Of a stretch of DNA of 64,000 bases, positions 1-10,030 are shown piece after piece. The translations under genes were made by a program, and so were the position numbers. Origin of the DNA: Caenispirillum bisanense (GTDB lineage Bacteria > Pseudomonadota > Alphaproteobacteria > Rhodospirillales > Rhodospirillaceae); assembly GCF_039523075.1 (NCBI RefSeq), contig NZ_BAAAEP010000016.1, forward strand, positions 16,226 through 80,225, in the 5' to 3' direction. The notes under the pieces are model-generated. The model was given only the letters and a program-made list of their open reading frames with translations, had not been told where the DNA came from and did not search any database. The number at the start of each line of letters is the position of its first letter. The stretch's first letter is position 1.

Positions 1-225
1 CCATTCACGCACCGAGCGGATGACGCCCTGGCCGTCGATGTCGGGCAGGCCGAGGTCGAGCACCATGAGGTCGGGTTGCTCGGTCGCCACCTTGCGGATG
101 GCGTCCTCGCCGCGCGGCGCTTCCACCACCTCGTAACCGTGGGCGGTCAGGCTGATGCGCAGGAACTTGCGGATCTGCGCCTCGTCGTCCACCACCAGGA
201 TCTTCGCCGTCTCGCCCCGCGTCAT
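1..225 (-). CDS. kdpE: KdpE response regulator, N-terminal part (cut by window edge)
   Basis: Only the first 75 codons are in the window. They form a receiver-domain start with the acidic pair at Asp13/Asp14 (motif VVDDEAQIRK) and the expected phospho-acceptor Asp57 in LMVLDLGLPD. KdpE is the DNA-binding partner of KdpD and activates the kdp operon when potassium is low. Its ATG overlaps the kdpD stop codon by four bases (ATGA), so the two are translationally coupled. The C-terminal winged-helix domain should lie left of the window. Identification rests on position directly after kdpD and on the receiver motifs. Confidence 0.93.
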   Translation of the reverse strand, partial: MTRGETAKILVVDDEAQIRKFLRISLTAHGYEVVEAPRGEDAIRKVATEQPDLMVLDLGLPDIDGQGVIRSVREW

Positions 226-2972
226 TGTCCCTCGTCTCCCGGCTGCTGTGCCGCGACAGGGTCGGGCTCGACATCAGCGGCGTCAAGGGCCGGCGGCGCC
301 ACCAGCGGCAGGCGCAGGACGATGGCGGCGCCGCGCTGGCCGCGGCCTTCCTCCGCGGCGATGGTGCCGCCGTGCGCCTCGATCAGCCCGCGGCAGATGG
401 ACAGGCCGAGGCCGGTGCCGGCGGTGCGGCTGTCGCGTGCCTTGACGCGGTAGAACATGTCGAACACCAGCTCCCGCTCGTCGGGCGGGATGCCGGGGCC
501 GTCGTCCTCCACCCGCAGCTCCAGCGCCCCGTCCCGCGGCCCTGCCTCCACCACGATCAGGCCGTTGGCGGGGGAATACTTGGCGGCATTGTCGAGCACG
601 TTGACCAGCACCTGCTCCATCAGCACCGGATCGGCCCAGAGCAGCGGCGTTTCCGGCGCGATGTCTACGCTGACGCGGAACGGTTCCAGCACGTCGCGCA
701 GGCGCTGCACTGCCCGCCCGACCACGTCGTGCAGGTCGGTCCAGTCGCGCCGGGGCTGCATGGCGCCGTAGCCGAGGCGCGTCATGTCGAGCAGGTTCTG
801 GACGAAGCGGTTGAGGCGGTTGGCTTCCTCCAGCACGGTGCCGACCAGTTCGCGGCGATCCTCGGGCGACACCCGCTCGCCGACCTCCGACAGGGTGGTG
901 GCCGATCCGATGATGGAGACCAGCGGCGTGCGCAGGTCATGGGAGATGGAGGACAGCAGGGCGGAACGCAGGTTCTCCGTCTCCGACAGCAGGCGCGCTT
1001 CCTCGATGTCGCCAGCCAGCTGGGCGCGTTCGATGGCGACGGCGGACTGGTCGGCCACCGCGCCCAGCAGCCGCTGCTGCTCCGGCGACAGGGCCTTGCC
1101 CGGCCGGTCGAAGGCCACCCCCAGCAGACCAATGACGCCGCGCCCGGTGCGCAGCGGCATGAACAGGTAGCCGGCGGCGGGCAACGTGTCGGTGCCCCAG
1201 CCCGCCGGCCGCTCGTTCTTCCAGGCCCAGTCAGCGGCGGCCCAGTCGGTGTCTGACATGCGGTCTTCCGGCGGATAGCCGGCAGCGATGGTCAGGTCCG
1301 GCGCCCTCGGCTGCGGCGGCAGCAGCACCAGCGACCGCGCCGTCAGGGTCGACGACACATGATGGACCGCAGCCCACAGCACGTCGTCCAGGCTGGCGGC
1401 GGCGGCCACCTTGCGGCTGAACTCGTACAGGTTGGCATTGCGGCGGGCGGTCTGGCGGATGGCATCAAGCTGGGCCCGCACCCGCCCGGCCAGGTTCCCG
1501 GTGATGACGGCCACCAGCACGAAGAACATCAGCGTCAGGATGTCGGCCTGATGGTAGACGCTGAAGGTGAGATAGGGCGCGGTGAAGAAGTAGTTGTAGA
1601 CGGCGAGGCTCAAACCGACGGCATAGAGCGCCGGCCACAGGCCGAAGCGCACGGCGATCAGCAGCACCGCGGTCAGGAACACCAGCGACAGGTTGGGCAG
1701 CGGCAGGAACAACTCCACCACCCGCGCCACCGCGCCGGCGGCGCCGACGGCGGCGGTGGCCCACAGCAGCCCGAGAAGGGTGCGGCGGCGGCTGGTTTCC
1801 TCCTGGGTCCGCAGCGGGCGGGGGGCGGTGGCCCGCGCCTCGGTGCCGACCACTGTGACTTCAAAGTCGCGGCCGAGGCGCAGCAGCCCCTGCGGCACCG
1901 ACCGGACGAACCACCGCTGCCACGCCCCCCGGCGCTCCCGCCCGACCAGGATGCGGGTGACGTTGCGGCTGCGGGCGTAGGCGATCAGGTCACGCGCCAC
2001 CAGCGGCCCGCCCTGCAGGGTGACCACCTCCGCCCCCAGCCGCTGGGCGAGGCGGAGGGTATCGTCCAGGCGGGTGCGGGCGTCCTCGTCCAGGCGGTCG
2101 TCGGCCTGGGTTTCCACATGCACGGCGATCCACGGGATGCGGGCGCGCTCGGCCATGCGGCGGGCGGTACGCACCAGCGCCTGACCGCCGGCGCCGTCGT
2201 CCAGGCAGACCATCAGGCGATCGCGGGTCGGCCACGGCCCCGGCACCGCATGGGCGCGCATGTAGGCGAGCATCTCGGTATCGACCCGCTCGGCGGCGGT
2301 GCGCATGGCCAGTTCGCGCAGGGCGGTCAGGTTGCCGCGCGAGAAGAAGTGATGCACCGCCCGCCGCGCCTGCTCGGGCACGTAGACCTTGCCCTCCGAC
2401 AGGCGCTGGATGAGGGCATCGGGCGGCAGGTCGACAAGCTCGATCTCGTCGGCCATCTCCAGCACCTTGTCGGGCAGCGTCTCGCGCACGCGTACCTTGG
2501 CGATGCGCTCGACGATGTCGTTCAGGCTTTCCAGGTGCTGGATGTTGAGCGTGGTGTAGACGTCGATGCCGGCGTCGAGGATCTCCTCCACGTCCTGCCA
2601 GCGCTTGATGTGGCGCGAGCCCTGCACGTTGGTGTGCGCCAGCTCGTCCATCAGGGCGAGGGTCGGACGGCGCTGCAGCAGGGCGTCGAGGTCCATTTCG
2701 GTGAACACCCGGCCGCGATAGCCGATGCGCTTGCGCGGCAGGATGACGAGCCCGCGCAGCAGCGCCTCGGTCTCCTGGCGGCCGTGGGTTTCCACCACGG
2801 CCGCCAGCACGTCGGTGCCTTCCTTGCGCCGCTCGTGGGCGGCCTGGAGCATGGCGTAGGTCTTGCCCACCCCCGGCGCCGCACCCAGGAAGATCTTCAG
2901 GCGCCCACGGTTCTCTTTGCGGACTTCCGTCAGCAGGGCGTCGGGTTCTGGGCGGGTGGTGTCGTCGCTCAT
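222..2972 (-). CDS. kdpD: KdpD potassium-responsive sensor histidine kinase
   Basis: The product has 916 residues, the usual size for KdpD. The N-terminal KdpD domain carries a Walker-type nucleotide site, GAAPGVGKT, at about residues 30-38. A Usp-like domain follows, then a cluster of four membrane segments around residues 400-500, a GAF-like region, the H-box SSISHDLRTPL and an ATPase domain with NVLDNAAKYSP, DDGPGIP and GTGLGLSICRG. It is an inner-membrane kinase that senses potassium limitation and phosphorylates KdpE. I chose the ATG at 2972 because the protein then begins just before the conserved KdpD domain; the reading frame stays open to 3068 but the extra residues look non-coding. 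It lies 64 bp after kdpC. Confidence 0.95.
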   Translation of the reverse strand: MSDDTTRPEPDALLTEVRKENRGRLKIFLGAAPGVGKTYAMLQAAHERRKEGTDVLAAVVETHGRQETEALLRGLVILPRKRIGYRGRVFTEMDLDALLQRRPTLALMDELAHTNVQGSRHIKRWQDVEEILDAGIDVYTTLNIQHLESLNDIVERIAKVRVRETLPDKVLEMADEIELVDLPPDALIQRLSEGKVYVPEQARRAVHHFFSRGNLTALRELAMRTAAERVDTEMLAYMRAHAVPGPWPTRDRLMVCLDDGAGGQALVRTARRMAERARIPWIAVHVETQADDRLDEDARTRLDDTLRLAQRLGAEVVTLQGGPLVARDLIAYARSRNVTRILVGRERRGAWQRWFVRSVPQGLLRLGRDFEVTVVGTEARATAPRPLRTQEETSRRRTLLGLLWATAAVGAAGAVARVVELFLPLPNLSLVFLTAVLLIAVRFGLWPALYAVGLSLAVYNYFFTAPYLTFSVYHQADILTLMFFVLVAVITGNLAGRVRAQLDAIRQTARRNANLYEFSRKVAAAASLDDVLWAAVHHVSSTLTARSLVLLPPQPRAPDLTIAAGYPPEDRMSDTDWAAADWAWKNERPAGWGTDTLPAAGYLFMPLRTGRGVIGLLGVAFDRPGKALSPEQQRLLGAVADQSAVAIERAQLAGDIEEARLLSETENLRSALLSSISHDLRTPLVSIIGSATTLSEVGERVSPEDRRELVGTVLEEANRLNRFVQNLLDMTRLGYGAMQPRRDWTDLHDVVGRAVQRLRDVLEPFRVSVDIAPETPLLWADPVLMEQVLVNVLDNAAKYSPANGLIVVEAGPRDGALELRVEDDGPGIPPDERELVFDMFYRVKARDSRTAGTGLGLSICRGLIEAHGGTIAAEEGRGQRGAAIVLRLPLVAPPALDAADVEPDPVAAQQPGDEGQ

Positions 2973-3036
2973 GACTTCGGCTTGTCCACAGGGCGCGGAG
3001 ACGATCCCACAGGGTCTCGACCATGGTCCAGCCCCG

Positions 3037-3627
3037 TCATGGCGGCGGCGCCCCGCCGGCCAGGGCATCCAGCGCCATGTTCAGCGCCAGCACGTTGACC
3101 CGCGGCTCGCCGAGGATGCCAAGCGTGCGGCCCTCGACATGCTCCGCCACCAGGGCCCGCACCTGGGCCTCGGGCAGGCCGCGCGCGGCCGCGATACGCG
3201 GCACCTGGAAGGAGGCGCTCTCCGGCGAGATGTGCGGGTCGAGCCCGGACCCGGAACCGGTGACCAGATCCACCGGCACCGTCGGGGCGCCCGGGCCGGC
3301 GGCGGCGCGGGCCGCCTCCGTCCGCTCGGTGACGGCGGCGATGAGTTCCCGGCTGGTGGCGCCCAGGTTGGAGGCACCGGAGGAAGCCGCGTCATAGCCG
3401 TCGCCGGCATAGGACGGCCGTCCATGGAAGTACCCGGGCCGGGTGAAGCTCTGTCCCAGCAGCGCGGAGCCGAGCACGGTGCCGTCGTCCCGTTGGATCA
3501 GGCTGCCGCTTGCCTGATCGGGAAACAGGGCCTGGCCGAGGCCGGTCATCGCCAAAGGGTAGCCGATCCCGAGGACGGCGGTGAAACCGAGATACAGGGC
3601 GCCGTAGCGCAGGGTCTTGATGAGCAT
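3037..3627 (-). CDS. kdpC: KdpC, potassium-transporting ATPase subunit C
   Basis: The product has 196 residues, with one N-terminal membrane anchor (about residues 9-30) and a periplasmic domain. Family-typical stretches include QSFTRPGYFHGRPS, SGASNLGATS, TGSGSGLDPHIS and RVNVLALN. KdpC holds the KdpA and KdpB subunits together and is thought to raise potassium affinity. The gene lies 20 bp after kdpB and before kdpD. It is part of one long minus-strand reading frame that also runs through kdpB in a wrong frame; only the part from the ATG at 3627 is real. Confidence 0.96.
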   Translation of the reverse strand: MLIKTLRYGALYLGFTAVLGIGYPLAMTGLGQALFPDQASGSLIQRDDGTVLGSALLGQSFTRPGYFHGRPSYAGDGYDAASSGASNLGATSRELIAAVTERTEAARAAAGPGAPTVPVDLVTGSGSGLDPHISPESASFQVPRIAAARGLPEAQVRALVAEHVEGRTLGILGEPRVNVLALNMALDALAGGAPPP

Positions 3628-3647
3628 GGCGGTTGTCTCCTTCGTCC

Positions 3648-5762
<2,115 letters not shown>

Positions 5763-5796
5763 CGGAGTCTCTCTTAACCGTGAAGAGGTGGCGGCG

Positions 5797-7506
5797 TCAG
5801 TAGCTGAGGCCGCCGGTCATGGCGAAGTGCTCGGCAATCGGCCCGAGGGCGAGCGCCGGGAAGAAGGTCAGGCCGCCGACGATGACGATCACGCCGATCA
5901 GCAGGCCGACGAACAGCGGCCCGTGGGTCGGGAAGGTGCCGGCCGTCTCGGCGTGGGCCTTCTTGCCGACCAGCGATCCGGCGACCGCCAGCATGGGCAC
6001 GATGATCGCGAAGCGGCCGAGCAGCATGGCGATGCCGAGCATGGTGTTCTGGTAGACCGTCCCCGCCCCGAAGCCGGCGAAGGCAGAGCCGTTGTTGCCG
6101 GTGGCCGAGCTGTAGGCATAGAGGATCTCCGACAGGCCGTGCGGCCCGGCGTCCTGCACGCTCGCCACCCCCACCGGCAGCACCGCCGAGATCGCCCCGA
6201 GCACCAGGATGCCGAGGGGGATGGACAGCAGCGCCAGCACCCCCAGTTTGACTTCCTTGGCCTCGATCTTCTTACCCAGGTATTCCGGCGTGCGGCCGAC
6301 CATGAGCCCGGCCAGGAACACCGCCAGCACGACGTAGAGCAGCATGCCGTAGAAGCCGGCGCCGACGCCGCCGAACACGATCTCGCCCAACTGCATCAGG
6401 ATCATCGGCACCATGCCGCCGAGCGGCGTGAAGCTGTCGTGCATGGAGTTGACCGAGCCGTTGGAGGCGGCGGTGGTGGTCACCGCCCACAGCGCCGAGT
6501 TGACGACGCCGAAGCGGACCTCCTTGCCCTCCATGTTGCCGGCGCTCTGGTCCACCGGCAGGGCGGCGATCAGGTCGTTGCCGGCTCGCTCCGCCCCGTA
6601 GGTCACGCCGAGGGCGACGAGGAACATCACCGCCATGGCGGCGAAGATGGCGCGGCCCTGGCGGAAATCCTGCGCCATGCGGCCGTAGAGGAAGCAGAAG
6701 GCGGCGGGGATGAGCAGGATGGACACCACCTGCACCAGGTTCGACAGCGGCGTCGGGTTCTCGTAGGGGAAGGCCGAGTTCACGCCGAAGAAGCCGCCGC
6801 CGTTGGTGCCGAGCTGCTTGATGGCGATCTGGCTCGCCGCCGGGCCCTGGGCGATGAGTTGCTGCCCGCCTTCCAGCGTCGTCGCCGGGATGTAGGCGGC
6901 CAGGGTCTGCGGCACGCCCTGCCAGACAAGGACGAGCGTCACCACCACTGCCAGCGGCAGCAGCACGTAAAGGACGCTGCGGGTGAGGTCGACCGTGAAA
7001 TTGCCGATGCCGCGCCCCGACCGCCGCACGAAGCCGCGAATGACGGCGACGGCGACGGCCATGCCGGTGCCGGCGGACACGAAGTTCTGCGTCGTCAGCC
7101 CGACCATCTGGCTGAAGAAGCTGAGGTCCGCCTCGCCGGAATAGGCCTGCCAGTTGGTGTTGGTCATGAAGCTGACCGCCGTGTTGAACGCGAGGTCCGC
7201 GCTCATGGGCGGAATTCCCTGCGGGTTGAACGGCAGGACGTGCTGCAGGCGCAGGATGGCAAACAGCACCAGGAAGCCGGCGGCATTGAAGGCCAGCACG
7301 GCGAAGGCATAGGCCGTCCAGTGCTGGTCGGCGTCGGGGCGGGTGCCGGTCAGGCGGCAGACCGCCTTTTCGACGGGGACGACCAGCGGCGACAGCAGCG
7401 TCCGCTCGCCCGCATAGACCCGCGCCATGTACCGGCCGAGCGGCGGCGCGAGGGCGGCGATCAGGACAACGAATAGGGCGAGCTGGAGGAGATCGGTCAT
7501 GGGCAT
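5797..7506 (-). CDS. kdpA: KdpA, potassium-binding and translocating subunit
   Basis: The product has 569 residues and is a polytopic membrane protein. Filter-type loops are visible: TNTNWQAYSGE, GTNGGGFFGVNSAFPYENP and TGNNGSAFAGFG. These line the potassium selectivity filter in the KdpA/Trk/Ktr superfamily. The first two in-frame ATGs are at 7506 and 7500; the first has a GGAG element about eight bases upstream and is used here. The gene follows kdpF by 13 bp and precedes kdpB. Confidence 0.97.
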   Translation of the reverse strand: MPMTDLLQLALFVVLIAALAPPLGRYMARVYAGERTLLSPLVVPVEKAVCRLTGTRPDADQHWTAYAFAVLAFNAAGFLVLFAILRLQHVLPFNPQGIPPMSADLAFNTAVSFMTNTNWQAYSGEADLSFFSQMVGLTTQNFVSAGTGMAVAVAVIRGFVRRSGRGIGNFTVDLTRSVLYVLLPLAVVVTLVLVWQGVPQTLAAYIPATTLEGGQQLIAQGPAASQIAIKQLGTNGGGFFGVNSAFPYENPTPLSNLVQVVSILLIPAAFCFLYGRMAQDFRQGRAIFAAMAVMFLVALGVTYGAERAGNDLIAALPVDQSAGNMEGKEVRFGVVNSALWAVTTTAASNGSVNSMHDSFTPLGGMVPMILMQLGEIVFGGVGAGFYGMLLYVVLAVFLAGLMVGRTPEYLGKKIEAKEVKLGVLALLSIPLGILVLGAISAVLPVGVASVQDAGPHGLSEILYAYSSATGNNGSAFAGFGAGTVYQNTMLGIAMLLGRFAIIVPMLAVAGSLVGKKAHAETAGTFPTHGPLFVGLLIGVIVIVGGLTFFPALALGPIAEHFAMTGGLSY

Positions 7507-7519
7507 GGGACCGGCTCCG

Positions 7520-7609
7520 TCAGAATTTCTCGGGCCGCAGCAGCGCGAAGCCGAGATAGGCCACCAGCGCCAGTGCGACCGTCAGGCCGAGGATGTGGGT
7601 GAAGTCCAT
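7520..7609 (-). CDS. kdpF: KdpF, small membrane subunit of the Kdp ATPase
   Basis: This is a 29-codon gene, too short for ordinary ORF lists. It encodes a single hydrophobic segment followed by the end LLRPEKF, which matches the KdpF pattern of one membrane helix ending in a Leu/Arg-Pro-Glu-Lys-Phe-like tail. KdpF stabilises the KdpABC complex. Its position directly upstream of kdpA is the canonical one. Confidence is high because the tail motif and gene order agree. Confidence 0.92.
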   Translation of the reverse strand: MDFTHILGLTVALALVAYLGFALLRPEKF

Positions 7610-7624
7610 GGGGCTGCGCTCCGG

Positions 7625-7708
7625 TCACAACCGGTCGAGCGCCGGCACGGCGGCTGCGCACAGACCAAAGACCCCGAGCGCGAGCGCCAGGTACAGGACG
7701 TCGAGCAT
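7625..7708 (-). CDS. 27-residue membrane micro-protein leading the kdp operon
   Basis: A 27-codon reading frame begins at the ATG at 7708. It has the strongest ribosome-binding site I noticed in the window: AAGGAGGT, five bases before the ATG. The product starts MLDVLYLALALG, forms one hydrophobic helix and ends in ALDRL, so it should be an inner-membrane micro-protein. It lies 15 bp before kdpF and is the first gene of the operon. Small proteins with a similar plan occur upstream of kdpF in other bacteria, to my recollection, but no function is assigned. It could be an extra small Kdp subunit or a leader peptide. Confidence 0.7.
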   Translation of the reverse strand: MLDVLYLALALGVFGLCAAAVPALDRL

Positions 7709-7784
7709 GGGAAACCTCCTTCGTTGCTCGTGTCGAAGGAGGATGACGGGAAAGGCTGTAAAGGGGCGATCAGGCGGGAGAGGC

Positions 7785-7820
7785 GGCGGCGTAAAGTTTC
7801 CGGGAATTCTTTACGCCGCC
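7785..7820. promoter_or_regulatory. 12-bp perfect inverted repeat upstream of the kdp operon
   Basis: The arms GGCGGCGTAAAG and CTTTACGCCGCC (7785-7796 and 7809-7820) flank a 12-bp AT-richer centre. No T-run follows on the minus strand, so it is not a standard terminator for the esterase gene. It lies about 77 bp before the first kdp start codon. A further CTTTACAG element lies between it and the gene, on the minus strand at about 7756-7763. A KdpE operator is a reasonable guess because E. coli KdpE sites also contain TTTACA-like elements. Confidence 0.45.
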
Positions 7821-7843
7821 GTTATGCTCCTATCCGGTTCGCC

Positions 7844-9055
7844 TCAGTCGCCCTTCCGTGGCCCCCGGCCATGGTCGAAGAAGAAGCGGAGCATTTCGCG
7901 GCTGGCGTCCGGGCCGCGCGGGTCGGTATGGGAGCCCGTCGGGCTGCCCCCGGCCCAGGCGTGGCCAGCGCCGTGGATGGTCCACTGCTCGCACACCACC
8001 TCTCCCGACCGGGCGGTGTGAACGACGCGGCTGTAGCCGTGGCCGCCGCTCGCCTCGCCCCGGTGCGTCGTCGCCCGCGAGCCGGCGGCGGAGGCCGTGG
8101 CTTGCGCCGCGACGGCATCGCCGTTGACCGCATGGACCGTCGAATCCGCATCGCCGTGGAAGACGATGGTCGGGATGCGGAGGATCGTCCGCGCGTTCCC
8201 GCCACCGCCCTGGCGCATGGCCGCGAAGGCGGAGGGGATGTCGCGGGCGGCGCCGACCGGCAGGCCGGAATGGACACCGACGGCGGCGAACAGGTCGGGA
8301 TAGGCCGCCGCCAGCACCGCCGCCGTCGCACCACCCGCCGACAGGCCGGCGGCGTAGACCCGGCTCGGGTCAACCGGATGGTCGCGCAGGATCTGGCGGG
8401 TCAGGCCGGCGAGGATCGACGGCTCGCCCCGCCCGCGCTGCTGATCCTGCGGGTTGAACCAGTTCCAGCACCGGTTGGGGTTGGCCGACGACGGCTGCTC
8501 CGGGTAGGCGACGAGGCAGCCGCGCTCCTCCGCCAGGGCGTTCATTCTGGTGCCGGCGGCGAAATCGTCCGGCGACTGGGTGCAGCCGTGCAGCATGACG
8601 ACCAGCGGCAGCGCCGCCGCCGACCGGTTGGCCGGAACATAGAGCTTGTAACGCCGGGTTCCGGCGGCGTTGGCGTAGGTGAAGGTCTCGAACGACGCGC
8701 CCTCGGGCAGCGGTTCGGTCACCACCGGCGGAGCCTTGCCGAGGCCGCTCAGGCCGCCGCCCTGCCGGGGCACCTGCTTCGCCAGTCGACGCAGCGTTTC
8801 GCCGAGACCGGCGCCGGGGGTGCGGCGGGTTTGTCCGGCGGTCCAGGGTGCGGTTCGGGGCTGCGGCGGCGGCGGCGCTGGCGCGTCCACCGTGATGAAC
8901 TCGGCGTCGATGACGGGCGCCGGCGGGGCTGCCGGCGGCGATGATGCCGGCTCGCCCTTGAGCAGGCGCTGGATGAAGGAGGTCGCGTCGGCCAGCTTGC
9001 CGGCGCGAGTCAGGCGCACGGCTTCGGCCATGCCCGAGGGCAGGGTGTCGGTCAT
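7844..9055 (-). CDS. PHB-depolymerase-family esterase, probably cytoplasmic
   Basis: The product has 403 residues. About 95 residues of Pro/Ala-rich N-terminal sequence precede an alpha/beta-hydrolase domain. The lipase box is GLSAGG, the oxyanion-hole region is VVMLHGCTQSPDDF, and later motifs include VFHGDADSTVH (acidic residue) and GAGHAW (His), giving a complete Ser-Asp-His set. This pattern is the type 1 poly(3-hydroxybutyrate) depolymerase/LpqC family. No signal peptide is seen, so action on intracellular PHB or small esters is likelier than on external polymer. It is transcribed toward kdp but separated by 135 bp. Confidence 0.85.
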   Translation of the reverse strand: MTDTLPSGMAEAVRLTRAGKLADATSFIQRLLKGEPASSPPAAPPAPVIDAEFITVDAPAPPPPQPRTAPWTAGQTRRTPGAGLGETLRRLAKQVPRQGGGLSGLGKAPPVVTEPLPEGASFETFTYANAAGTRRYKLYVPANRSAAALPLVVMLHGCTQSPDDFAAGTRMNALAEERGCLVAYPEQPSSANPNRCWNWFNPQDQQRGRGEPSILAGLTRQILRDHPVDPSRVYAAGLSAGGATAAVLAAAYPDLFAAVGVHSGLPVGAARDIPSAFAAMRQGGGGNARTILRIPTIVFHGDADSTVHAVNGDAVAAQATASAAGSRATTHRGEASGGHGYSRVVHTARSGEVVCEQWTIHGAGHAWAGGSPTGSHTDPRGPDASREMLRFFFDHGRGPRKGD

Positions 9056-9125
9056 CGGGGGAGCCTTCCAGGGCTTGGAGGGGGGACGAACGGCACCGTC
9101 TTCGGGGTGGCACCGCCGGAGGGAG

Positions 9126-9545
9126 CTACGTAGTGCGGTCGGCGAGCGCCGCCTTCACCGCAGGACTGGCGTGCAGGGCACCAAGGACGGAGACAGAGGC
9201 GATGGTGGCGCGGGCCAGTTCGGGCGTGACGTCGGCTGCGATGCTGCACAGGCCGAGAACCCGGATCTCCAGCATCCGGCCGGCGTCGCGCGCCGCTTCC
9301 AGGTCGTGACGGCTGTAGTGCAGCAGGCCGAGGTCGACGCCCTTGCGGGCAACAGCCTGCCGGGCCACGTCACCATGCCGCTCGATCTGATTGCGGATGG
9401 CGGTGCGGATGAAGTCGGTCCGGTTGGAGTAGAAGCCTTCCTGCACCAGAAGGTCGATGTGTCCCAGGTCCACGAACCCGAGATTGATGGTGATCTTCTC
9501 GCTGTCCGCCGCCTTCGCCGGCGCCGTCTTGCTGTGCTTTGCCAT
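9126..9545 (-). CDS. Ribbon-helix-helix (CopG-like) transcriptional regulator
   Basis: The product has 139 residues. After a Lys/Ala-rich start, residues about 15-60 (KITINLGFVDLG, then SNRTDFIRTAIRNQIE) have the strand-helix-helix plan of RHH DNA-binding proteins. The C-terminal 80 residues form a helical domain of unknown role. I chose the ATG at 9545; another in-frame ATG at 9560 would add five residues. A set of four ACCATC/GATGGT half-sites overlaps the start region and suggests autoregulation. The target beyond itself is unknown. Confidence 0.75.
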   Translation of the reverse strand: MAKHSKTAPAKAADSEKITINLGFVDLGHIDLLVQEGFYSNRTDFIRTAIRNQIERHGDVARQAVARKGVDLGLLHYSRHDLEAARDAGRMLEIRVLGLCSIAADVTPELARATIASVSVLGALHASPAVKAALADRTT

Positions 9546-9551
9546 CTTCAC

Positions 9552-9588
9552 ACCATCCATTCACCATCCCGCTGGATGGTAAGATGGT
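9552..9588. promoter_or_regulatory. Candidate RHH operator: four ACCATC/GATGGT half-sites
   Basis: Half-sites ACCATC at 9552-9557 and 9563-9568 face half-sites GATGGT at 9575-9580 and 9583-9588. RHH dimers bind short inverted or tandem half-sites, commonly over their own promoter or start codon. The array sits at and just upstream of the regulator's start, so self-repression is the natural reading. Binding is inferred only. Confidence 0.5.
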
Positions 9589-9632
9589 GCAGACGGCAGG
9601 GGGCCGCAAGAGCTGGCTGAGAATTGGCAAAA

Positions 9633-9693
9633 CAAAACACCCGCCGTCTCGCGACAGCGGGTGTTCCGGGAATTCTGGTGGAGCTGAGGGGAA
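9633..9693 (-). repeat. Repeat copy A: terminator hairpin plus tRNA-Ala 3'-end sequence
   Basis: The first 33 bases (9633-9665) are identical to 9755-9787 and form a strong hairpin with arms AACACCCGC/GCGGGTGTT. Read on the minus strand, it is followed by a T-rich tract (TTTTGTTTT). The last 18 bases or so repeat the 3' acceptor end of tRNA-Ala. The unit lies 122 bp downstream of copy B. It acts as a second terminator for the tRNA-Ala transcript or is a scar of a duplicated tRNA locus. Confidence 0.8.
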
Positions 9694-9750
9694 GCGAACC
9701 GTCACGCCGTAGGCGTGCCACCCAAGGACAGGGGTTCGATTGCCAACCCC
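9676..9750 (-). pseudogene. Degenerate tRNA-Ala-like remnant
   Basis: The minus strand ends in CAGCTCCACCA, the same acceptor end and CCA tail as the intact tRNA-Ala next door. The T-arm is broken: the five bases opposite CCCCT no longer pair. The middle holds a CACGCC/GGCGTG hairpin instead of a normal anticodon arm, and the 5' part does not match a D-arm. It is therefore not a functional tRNA. It looks like a decayed tandem copy, or an attachment-site scar, since integrases often target tRNA 3' ends. Confidence 0.6.
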
Positions 9751-9754
9751 AAAG

Positions 9755-9787
9755 CAAAACACCCGCCGTCTCGCGACAGCGGGTGTT
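9755..9787 (-). terminator. Terminator of tRNA-Ala (repeat copy B)
   Basis: The arms AAACACCCGC/GCGGGTGTTT flank a short loop containing TCTCGCGA. On the minus strand the stem is followed by TTTTGCTTT. It starts ten bases after the tRNA CCA end, as expected for a rho-independent terminator. It is an exact copy of 9633-9665. Confidence 0.85.
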
Positions 9788-9796
9788 TCTGAAACC

Positions 9797-9872
<76 letters not shown>

Positions 9873-9912
9873 ATCGTGTGCCGGGTGTTGGGATCACCGG
9901 CGGAGTGGGCGG

Positions 9913-9941
9913 AACATAAGGAAGGCCGCGCCCCGAATCAA
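9913..9941 (-). promoter_or_regulatory. Promoter of tRNA-Ala
   Basis: On the minus strand TTGATT (9941-9936) and TATGTT (9918-9913) are 17 bp apart. The -10 element ends about 40 bases before the mature tRNA, leaving room for a short 5' leader. Match to the housekeeping sigma consensus is moderate. Confidence 0.6.
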
Positions 9942-9990
9942 GCGAAAAATGAAGGGTTTGAGACGGCTTTTTCCCACCCCCGCAAGAGCC

Positions 9991-10020
9991 GCGGAAGGGC
10001 CGGAAAACCGGCCCTTCCGC
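9991..10020 (-). terminator. Terminator after leuB
   Basis: A perfect 13-bp stem (GCGGAAGGGCCGG and its complement) encloses a four-base AAAA loop, ten bases past the leuB stop codon. No long T-run follows, so efficiency is uncertain. Confidence 0.7.
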
Positions 10021-10030
10021 CAGGCCCTCG

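Noticed and set aside
1359..3098. Plus-strand open frame of 579 codons over kdpD
   Set aside because: Antisense shadow; kdpD has all kinase motifs on the other strand.
9633..9787. CRISPR-like pair of repeats
   Set aside because: Only two copies, and they are terminator plus tRNA 3' end; no regular spacers or cas genes.
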